A stretch of 64,000 nucleotides of DNA from Adenophora triphylla var. japonica (lineage: Eukaryota; Streptophyta; Magnoliopsida; Asterales; Campanulaceae): positions 361,001 to 425,000 of the forward strand of contig JAFEMH010001297.1 of assembly GCA_022495995.1 (NCBI GenBank), in the 5' to 3' direction. Below are positions 56,021 to 64,000 of the stretch, in pieces. A program made the translations under genes and the position numbers. Position 1 is the stretch's first letter, and each line of letters begins with the position of its first letter. The notes beneath the pieces are model-generated. The model saw only the letters and a list, made by a program, of their open reading frames with translations. It did not search any database and was not told where the DNA came from.

Positions 56021-56752
56021 ACTTGAAAAAAAAATTAGTCTTCATAATAAAAACTAAAATAAATAAAATTAGAAGGGAAAATTATATTTTCCGTCTCAAG
56101 TCAACGTTAAAAAATGTCATTACATAAAAAAATTATTTCCTTCATTTCAAAAATGAATATTACTTTCAACTCAAAATAAATCACCAAATCATAATACTAC
56201 TATTTTTGCCAAAAAAATTGCATTATTATGTGCTTTCACTAGAATGAAAAATTATATTTTCCGTCTCAAGTAACTAAATTTTGTGAAGTAGCAAAATCAA
56301 ATTACTTTTTTTGGCCCAATTTTAGGAAAACTGTGTTAGTATGTGCTTTAACGTATATTGCTCTATTTAAAGAATTTTTTAAGTAAAAAACGGGTTGATA
56401 AATTTTTTGAATCCCTCCTAAACCCGCATTGATCCGCTTCTAATGAAAAGAGTTTGGAAATGTTTTCTTTTAAATCGGGTGGGATTGGGGTGGATTTGGG
56501 ATTAGCTCGAACCGTCCCATTTAACCCGAACCCGCGTAGTATTCATCTTCTTTTAGAATAAATTTTAAATATTGATACTATTTGTATATTAGTATTTATT
56601 TATTTGTTTATAGTTTATTGTATTTTCTTATTTTTCTATGTCATATTATTAATCTCTACATTTATAAGGAAATAAAGGGAAAATTAGTATTGCATAATAG
56701 AAATATTCATACTTTTTTCTTCAACTTTTGTCCTATTTTAAACGTTAAATAA

Positions 56753-59387
56753 CTAGTACTTAATGCCCGTGCCAATGGCACGGTGACCGTATGAAAATGA
56801 AAAGAAGTGGGGAAAATGAAATGCATAGTAATTGTGACGGTCTAATCATAATCGTAACCCGTGATGAAAAAGAAAAATGAAAAAACAACTTATCTTAATC
56901 TATTCAATTTACAGGAAATGAAAATGACCAAGTATTTTATATGTCAATCGTAAAATATGAATTTTTCGTTGCAGATCATCTAAAAAGTCTTTTTATTTCT
57001 CTGATTTGGAACGGCTAAAAGGGGCACTTCCGCATTCAAATATCTCCGGCTCATTATAGATAGCACTCTATGTAACGTATAAAGAACGAATAATGCTTAT
57101 CAAATAGCGTTGAGTCAAACCAGAAGTTTATTGATGAAACCCGTACCAACTGCACAATGACAATATGAGATTACGACATTTTTTCGTAATGAGAATCTAT
57201 TTTTATTAAGTAAAATCCAGCTATGATTTTTTGGCGTTTACATGTTGTGGAGAAGAGCTTGTGGAAATACATGAGTCAGTCTGGTATTTATGCTTGTGGC
57301 AGTATGAAATCAATCAATGCATGATTGAATATGGTCGATATTTTACGGGTGTAAATAAAATTAAATGACTAAAAAATATGTAATATTTGCTAAAAAGTGT
57401 GTAATATTTAGTGGTTGAGTAAATTGAAATTTGATTAAATGGTTAAAATTTAAAAGTTTTCATGTTATTTTTAATGGTTCTATTTGAATTTTACAAAAAT
57501 ATATAAATAATTTATTACGGTTAGAATTTCTTGTGATAGATGAGTGTATATTTATATTGAGAAGTTAAGGGGCATACAATTGAACTACAATTGTGTGACG
57601 AATGTATCCTTGATCATAGCTATTATGGCTAGCATATATATTACCTATGTAAAAAAAAATGATCAAAATATTTTTTAAATTGTTTATGATCAAGCGTAAA
57701 TTGAAGATGTAAGCCAATCTTAAATCGGAACATAATAAATTACGTTGATTTTATTTTGCACTATATTTCAAGATTCTAATAACAATCTTTATATTTAAAA
57801 AAAAAAAAAAACTCCATGCTAAATACACTTTATCATAGACACACACATGCATTATGCATTATATGCAATTCATTTTGTAGTAACATCTTACGTACGATAT
57901 ACAAATTTACTTCTTTTCACTTATTTGTCTTTACTATGTGTAGCTCGAAGGTTTTTTATTTTTGAATGTAACGGTTAAATTAGCATTTTAGGATGGAACT
58001 TTTCCTCATCTTGTAACAATCATAACAATGTTCTTACTCCGTCTCACTTTAAGTCACGTTAGCGATCTAATTTAGAACATCACTTCAGCAAAGAAAAAAA
58101 GAAACAGTCTACTAAACACATCATTTTTCTATAACTGATCCAATGTACCTCCCTTATTTTTTCCAGCTAGCTAGCACAAACCCCAACCATACAATAGAAA
58201 CAAACATAACAATGTTCTTACTTCGTCTCACTTTAAGTCATGTTATTAGCGATCTAATAATTATTTCAATCATACGGTTGACAAAAAGTGTACTAAAAAT
58301 ATTACAATATTAATTTAATAAGAAATCCCAATTCCTCAACATTTATTAATCCATTTGGTAAAAAATAAAAAAGTTATTATTAACCATACTCCATCAGCAT
58401 GAAAACACATTAAAGCCTCCTTCCTCACCATCCCTTCCCCAATACCCTCCTCCACTTCTCTCTGTTTAGTTACTAATCCTAATGCAAGTAAGAAATCTGT
58501 GGCTTCGTTGGAAATTCATGAACGGTGTGAGTAGCCAGTCGGCGACAACTTTAATGCGAAAAAAATTGAGTGGCCGGTCAATTTGAATTTGAATATAAAC
58601 CCATCAAAACCCTGCAAATCTCAATCAAAACAAATACCCTTAGAAATCATTTTCAACTTAAAAACCAAACATATATCAACTGCCTTACATGGTGGGACGA
58701 CCCAATAAGGTCAGAGAAACACTCAACTTCATCCACTTAGACATTTGATCTAACAGTTGGGGTCCAATCGAGTTTTAAGTTGGGGTCCAATCGAGTTTTA
58801 GCAAAGACACAAAAATAAAAAAAAAATCATCAAACAACACAAAAATCCTGAAAAACAGAATTAATGAATGTCATGTAACGTACCGTGTGTGAAGACGAAT
58901 GGAATGCCATTTTGGGTTCCTTAATCCCGTAACGGTGGGCTTATACAACTGGGAATTGAGGTGGAAGAGAAAATCTTTTCAATTTAGGTGGAAGAGATAT
59001 AGCTTATATATATATATATATATGTCTAGCATTTGAATTATATTTTCATGCTTCAACTTTCTAAGAATCTGCAATTTTTTTTAATGCCACCCACATAAAA
59101 CAAATTATCATCTATCCATAGTTGATGATCAGTTCAAAGGGAAGAAGAAACTCAATGGCAATACCGTGCTTGAGTATAAACTTCATCACAACAGTCTGCG
59201 TGTTTGTATCTGATTGTGTGTGTGTGGCCTGGAACAGAGCGGAGGTTGCAAAACTGCTGAGAGTGGTAAAAGGAAAGAGATAGTGGGTAGTTTAGGTTTA
59301 ATTTAGGCCGTTAGATCAATTTTGTTAGAATGAATTTGAGCCGTTCTTTGTCTTGGCGGTTACCTCCATCCCCTATTGTAATATAGA
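56753..59387 (-). mobile_element. Non-autonomous Helitron (2.6 kb), reverse orientation
   Basis: On the minus strand it starts TCTATATTACAATAGGGGAT (59387) and ends with hairpin CCGTGCCATTGGCACGG (56783-56767), then GCATTAAGTACTAG. Flanking host bases are A and T as expected. It splits a dispersed repeat whose intact copy at 55733-56020 reads straight through the insertion point. No Rep/helicase frame. The interior has a ~190-bp tandem duplication (AACAATGTTCTTACTCCGTC at about 58025 and 58210) and a TA run near 59006. Confidence 0.88.
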
Positions 59388-59642
59388 TTGGTTAGGATAT
59401 TAAAGAGATGAATGGTTTTATTATAAAGTATAAAAAGTTGGGTACAAAATAATTAGTGAATAGTTGTTGTAAGTATGACTTATAAGACCATTGAATAAAA
59501 AATATTAGAAAAATTTCATTGTAATTTTTTCAATTTAAAATGGGATACATTTTATTAAAAAAAAGGAAGTTCAAAATGGGACGAAGGGAGCATTTATTTA
59601 TGTGATGGTGAAATAATGTTTCCTAATGTTAAATTTAATTAA
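59388..59642. repeat. Dispersed repeat, copy 2, right part
   Basis: Continuation of 56715-56752 after the Helitron. Aligns with 55770-56020. Confidence 0.85.
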
Positions 59643-60255
59643 GTGCGATATAAAAAAAATATGATTATGTAACAGTAACATTAAAGAAATATGTAAAAAT
59701 CGAACGGGGATGTAGAAGTTGAATACGGCTGAAGAACAAAATAACTTCTCAAAAATCAAAATTGATGATACTTGCAAATTTCATTTCATGTAATTTGTTT
59801 GTTTGGAGAATCACTAGAGTCAAGAGTTTTGAATTGCAGTTGAAGAGAAAGATTTGGAGACTTATAACTAGATTGATTACGCTTTCCCAATCGTTGGCGA
59901 AAGTAAGTGATAATGTGGGCAAATTACGCACATATAACGTTCAATACACAATAAATATGTTTTACATAAAAAAATATGCGTTCAATTCCATAGCATTGAA
60001 AAATGGATGTCAAATGTGATTATTATTGAATAGAACGGGAATTTACGTATAAAACGCTTTTCGTACAAACTAAATATGCCTTAAATATATATTTATTTTA
60101 GTGACCTTCAATATGATATTTGTACTAATAATATAGTTTTAAAAATAGTTTTTTTCAATGTACACAAACATTTTTTTGATTTTCTGTTATATTTGTATGA
60201 ATTTTCGTCAATATATTTTAATAGCTGTCCGTGCATCGCACGGGAGTTACACTAG

Positions 60256-61113
60256 TACTAGTTAGTTGGTAATAAATAGGTGGACTTGATTAAGAGGATA
60301 AGGGATCTCCTACAAGGCTACAAGGTTGCAAGCTACGGGTTTGATGCAAAATTTATACTATTTTTATAAAAGTATACTTTTTACACCAGAATGATTTAAT
60401 TAATAATTTGTTTTAAATCTAATTTAAAATAAAAATATTTTTAAATATTTATTATTATTATTGAAAGAAATAAAAGTGACGGGACATGTCCAACTAACGA
60501 AGCCCATCATTTCAGACATCACAAATACACTGCTATTTAATGAGTCAATCCCTTTGCTACAGCTCCAACGGCCCAACACGAAATATCAGTTGGCCTAGCT
60601 CATTGTACTACCATCTTTGTTCCCGACCTAATTTCGTACGACATACTATTATCAACTTGATCAATATCTGTCTGACCAAGACACAAAGTCAGTTCGACCT
60701 CGATACTCAGACGACATCAACCTACAGAAACGTGTGTCTATCTACGACTCAATCTATAACCGTTTGCTACAATCACGTAGATCGTTACGCCTGAAATGTC
60801 TCCACGATTTAAGTGATTCATTACGATCCTACTTTACTCCTATATATACCAGACTTCCTCCAACGTAAAAATGTAATGTCTTCTTGAATATTTTGAGATT
60901 ACATTATTTTCATAGAGTTTTATACAAACTCATAACACCTCATCTCATCATCACGCCACAGGGTTTTAGCCGGAGACCACCCTGTCTAGTCGTTTGTTCG
61001 TGGTTTCAGGTTATAGTTTCTGGATATCAACCTATTGCTGGACTATGGATGATTTGGATTGTTTCCTGTATCATCAATTTGGTTCTATAGTTGGGAAACG
61101 ATCACACTAGACC
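60256..61113 (+). mobile_element. LTR-retrotransposon fragment, leader side
   Basis: From about 60480 the sequence has the layout of a promoter-bearing LTR: TATA-like CTATATATACC at about 60840-60850 and an end-like TCATCA at about 61071-61076, followed by TTTGGTTCTATAGTTGGGAA in the position of a primer site. No second LTR is in the window. The first ~220 bp have no recognised feature. Confidence 0.4.
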
Positions 61114-61413
61114 TTGAAAATTCGCCTAATCACAAGCATGGTCTTAGACGGACATACTGCTACTGCCTACAGTGAACCATTACGTCAGAATGATGGGGGA
61201 AACATTGATGCGGGTACAGGGAATCATACTGCTAACCTACCTCCTCCCCCACAGGGGCATCCCACTAGGAGGGTCACTCGCTCTAACAGCGTGGCCGATG
61301 AAATGGGGCTGCAAGATAGGAGAAGAGAGAAGAGGCCCCTGCATAATCAAGCGGTGAGCCAGCAAGTTAAAAGGATTCCATTCACTCTTGAAGTTCAGAT
61401 CTTTATACTTTAA
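61114..61413 (+). pseudogene. Possible N-terminal gag fragment
   Basis: Open frame of 99 residues; a Met at 61138 (MVLDGHTATAYSEPLRQNDG) is the likely start, about 60 bp after the primer-like site. Hydrophilic, rich in Gly, Asn, Pro and Arg (HPTRRVTRSNSVADEMG), as in the N-terminal region of plant gypsy gag proteins. No diagnostic domain is present and the downstream sequence is non-coding, so this is a truncated remnant at best. Confidence 0.35.
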
Positions 61414-61728
61414 GATTGCTTTGGTGTTTGATTGTTATTAGATTAGAACATATTTGATCTTTTCGTAATATAACTTTTTCTTTTCATTGTAAGTTTTATT
61501 CTGTAACTTGTTATCAAACAAGGTTGTGGTTTTACAAAAAAAAATTCAGCAAAAAGTTTTTGCTTGATTATTGATTATTTCGCTGCATTTAATTATTTTC
61601 GTGTAAGTTATTTTATTGTCAAAGTTGTTTAGACACTTGTTAAGACAGTTGTGTGAACAATTGTACGCACAATTGACCAATCAAGTGTGAATATTTCTAT
61701 CTACAATTCTTTCGGTCACTAATATATA
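61414..61728. other. No gene
   Basis: AT-rich, with repeated GTTAAGACA/TTGTGTGAACAATTG phrases at about 61625-61680. No recognised feature. Confidence 0.5.
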
Positions 61729-62030
61729 CTCCCTCCGTCCCGGGTCAAGAGTCCTACCTAGTGTTTGCACGCTTGTTAAGAAAACACTAAGAAATGAGTG
61801 AAAAATGGCAAATGAGTTGGGGGTATAATTGTCCAAAACACTGTTTATAATTCAAGTGGATAAAAAGTAGTGTAGTAAGTATTTGTTTATTTGTAGTTCT
61901 ATAAAAAGAAGAATGTATAAATGTCCACAATACTATTCATTATTTGCCATTTTGGGAATAAAGCAAAGTATGACTCTTAATATGAGACGGATCAAAAGGA
62001 AAAGTAGAATTCTTGAAGTGATGGAGGTAG
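61729..62030. mobile_element. Stowaway-type MITE, right end diverged
   Basis: Left end CTCCCTCCGTCCCGGG after TA. The right end is diverged (GTGATGGAGGTAG before TA). The interior pairs GTCAAGAGTCCTACC with GTATGACTCTTAATATGAGACGG. Confidence 0.75.
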
Positions 62031-62310
62031 TACTAGACAATTTTTAATTCAATTGTTGATGTGATACTTTGATTGATTGATACCTCAAAAAATTCGGTTA
62101 AAAATTCAGTAAGTCAGAAAAGCTCTTAATCAAATTAATGATCTTTGTTAGTGGAGGATGATGTAAAAAATTGATAATGTCTTTTAGTAATATCCAATGA
62201 TATACGTATAAAATAAAATGACTGTGTTATTATGTAGTTCGAAGTTGTGTTCGGACTAAAAAATAAATTTTCCTAATATCCATTGCATGTGATTTCTATA
62301 GAAATGAACA
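62031..62310. other. No gene
   Basis: AT-rich intergenic DNA. Confidence 0.5.
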
Positions 62311-63386
62311 AATGTTTGCTATGAGGCAAAATATTTTTCGTAAAATAGTTTTGTGGAAAACATTTTTTAGAAAATAAAAATGTTTTTCGAAAAATGACAC
62401 TCGTTTGTTTGATAAATCTAAGAAAAATATTTTCTAAATAGTCTTTTCATGTGTTAGTAAATCTAAAAATAACATTTTCTGATAAAAACACAAAATATAG
62501 TAGGTAGGCTAGGTGGATTGGAAATAGGGGTATGGTAGGTGGTGGTGAGAGTGTGAGGTAGGGGTCTAGGATAAAGTAGGGTAGTGGAAATGGAGTGGGT
62601 AGGTAGGGTGAAGGTAGGGGGTTGGAGTGGGTTGGTGAGTGATTGAGGGGTGAGTAGGATAGAGTGTGGGTGTGGGGATGGTCGAAGGAGTTGTTAAAAA
62701 ATAATTTTAATATGAGTAAAAAAAATTGACGAGAGAATGGGATACGCAGGAGGGGCGTTCAGAGAAGTTGTTAAAAAATAATTTCAATATGAGTTAAAAA
62801 TAATTGATGGGGGTTGGGAGAGGGGTGGTTAGGGTGATAGGTGGTTTGGGATGTAGAGGCGACATATTAGTTGTAAAAAAATAATTTTAATATAAGTAAA
62901 ATTATCTTCTTTTTTTTATGGGGGTGGGTGTGGGGGCTAGAGGGGCGGTAGAAAAGTTAATAAAAAATTAATATGGGCAAAAAAAAATTGATCAGGGGGA
63001 GGTGTGGTGGCGTGGGGCGAGGGGAGGGGCGGCATGAGAGTTATTAAAAAATAGTTTTAATATGAGAAATTTTTTTGACGGGGGTTGGGGGACTAGTTGT
63101 AGGTACGGTTTGAAAGTTGTAAAAAACAATTTTAGCATTAGCAAAAAAAATTGATGGGGTGTTGTGGGTGGGTGGTGGTGGGGTTTGGGGGTTACGGTAT
63201 TAAAAAATATTTTTCGAAAAATGTTTTGAAAAAAAGAAATTCGTAAGTCATTTTCCTAATGAAACAATCCTATTTTTCATTGATTGAAAATCTTTTTCAT
63301 TGACTTTATTTTTCGATGATTACCAAATACCAGAATTTGTGAAAATATTTTTCAGAAAATATTTTCTCCCAAACAAACGGAGCTTT
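62311..63386. mobile_element. Foldback/MITE-like element (copy 2, inverted relative to copy 1)
   Basis: Ends GTTTGCTATGAGGCAAAATA and TCTCCCAAACAAACGGAGCT. The interior alternates G-rich (GGGTGGGTGTGGGGG) and AT-rich (GTTAAAAAATAATTTTAATA) units, the reverse complement of the pattern at 34120-35020. At least six diverged units of roughly 90-120 bp. No coding. Confidence 0.6.
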
Positions 63387-63788
63387 AATGTAAACAAAAA
63401 TAATGTTGGATTATTCTCGGAATAATTATTGACTTATACAATGTACTTTATCTAAATTTTCGAATAATGCAATATTTTTGCATTCGTTGCCAAGTAACAA
63501 TACAACAAACATTTTTCTTAATTTACGGCCTCAAAAATTTAATAGGAATATTGACGTGTCACTTTCACTTCATCGCCACATCAATGACACATTACTCATG
63601 GTTGTGATTTTGATGACGTGTTGCTGACGATGTGGCAGTGCCATGTCAGTGTTTCCGTTAAATTTTTGATGGCTTAAGTTAAAAGAAAAAATATTTTGTT
63701 GTACTCTTTGATAACAAAAGTAAAATTACGCTAGTTTTATCCGTCACCGATGAGTGTGTTGTATTATAGGAAAAATTTGTGAAAGTAC
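63387..63788. other. No gene
   Basis: AT-rich; a GC-richer phrase at 63550-63660 (GTGTCACTTTCACTTCATCG) without open frame support. Confidence 0.5.
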
Positions 63789-64000
63789 GGCCCCGTTTGT
63801 TTCACCGTAAAACATTTTTCGGAAAATATTTTCCGTAAAATAACTCGTTTTCCGTTGTTTGATTGTTTTTCGAAAAAAATTTCCATAAAATAATTCGTTT
63901 TCCGGTGTTTGGTTGTTTTTCGAAAAATGGAGAAAACGTTTTCCGGGAAATATTTTACGCCCTTCCTAAGTAAAACGACTTACTGACCTTGTCCTAAGTA
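63789..64000. mobile_element. Foldback/MITE-like element (copy 3, cut by window end)
   Basis: Begins GGCCCCGTTTGTTTCACCGT then GGAAAATATTTTCCGTAAAA, repeated twice. Same end type as copies 1 and 2. Confidence 0.55.

Larger units (their letters stand above)
53287..60255 (+). mobile_element. Non-autonomous Helitron (about 7 kb), host of several nested elements
   Basis: 5' end TCTATATATAATAAGAGGAT preceded by A; 3' end with hairpin CCGTGCATCGCACGG (60229-60243), then GAGTTACACTAG and T. This is the Helitron layout: insertion between A and T, TC start, hairpin about 10 bp before CTRR. There is no Rep/helicase frame. The interior is AT-rich and hosts two Stowaway MITEs and a second Helitron. The pairing of these two ends is an inference from orientation and the lack of another matching end between them. 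Confidence 0.6.

Noticed and set aside
60540..60794. 84-residue plus-strand frame
   Set aside because: Lies in the promoter part of an LTR-like fragment, with no domain and no conserved start context.

Overview
The window is plant nuclear DNA, most likely from a eudicot. The evidence is an intact AP2/ERF gene, Stowaway-type MITEs with CTCCCTCCGTCCC ends, degenerate TTTAGGG telomere-like repeats, SINEs, Helitrons and long LTR elements. There are no bacterial features. Only one convincing intact host gene is present, a DREB-type ERF at 36865-37602 (+). Almost everything else is transposable elements, several nested inside each other with readable target-site duplications (TSDs).

Region 1 (1-33227) is a three-level nest. 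The outermost layer is a CACTA-type DNA transposon whose right end, with subterminal repeats, lies at 33227; its left end would lie left of the window. Into its subterminal repeats a long minus-strand LTR element, called RE1 here, was inserted (LTR pieces 1-747 and 10273-11832 + 26873-27169). Into the right-hand LTR of RE1 a second, related 15 kb minus-strand element, RE2, was inserted (11833-26867, TSD CAATC). RE1 and RE2 share a primer-binding site that looks complementary to a plant tRNA-Arg, a polypurine tract, a degenerate gag and stretches of non-coding interior. No reverse transcriptase or integrase is visible in either, so they look like gag-only, non-autonomous Ty3/gypsy (Tat-like) derivatives. 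RE2 also carries, antisense to gag, a broken gene with a plant mobile domain, a 50-bp minisatellite, and many copies of the palindrome TATGTCGCACGACATA. The CACTA interior holds a 165-bp tandem array running into a head-to-head telomere-like array (junction near 30222).

Region 2 (33231-41900) holds the ERF gene, flanked by a foldback/MITE-like element, several Stowaway MITEs, SINEs with TSDs and a 730-bp MULE-like element with a 9-bp TSD.

Region 3 (41924-51944) holds a 6.5 kb Ty1/copia element with almost identical LTRs but a badly broken polyprotein, and a 2.5 kb minus-strand LTR element without coding capacity (TSD AGATT). Both carry multiple copies of the palindrome TGGGCGGTCGCCCA.

Region 4 (52000-64000) contains a likely 7 kb non-autonomous Helitron (53287-60255) that itself holds Stowaway MITEs and a second, reverse-oriented Helitron (56753-59387) whose empty site can be read from a paralogous copy nearby. 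Then come an LTR-element fragment with a possible gag start, another MITE, and two more copies of the foldback family, the last cut by the window edge.

Many apparent frameshifts in GC-rich stretches, and many LTR-to-LTR differences at CCGG or C/G-rich sites, could be sequencing errors, so the broken state of the gag and PMD genes should be read with caution.
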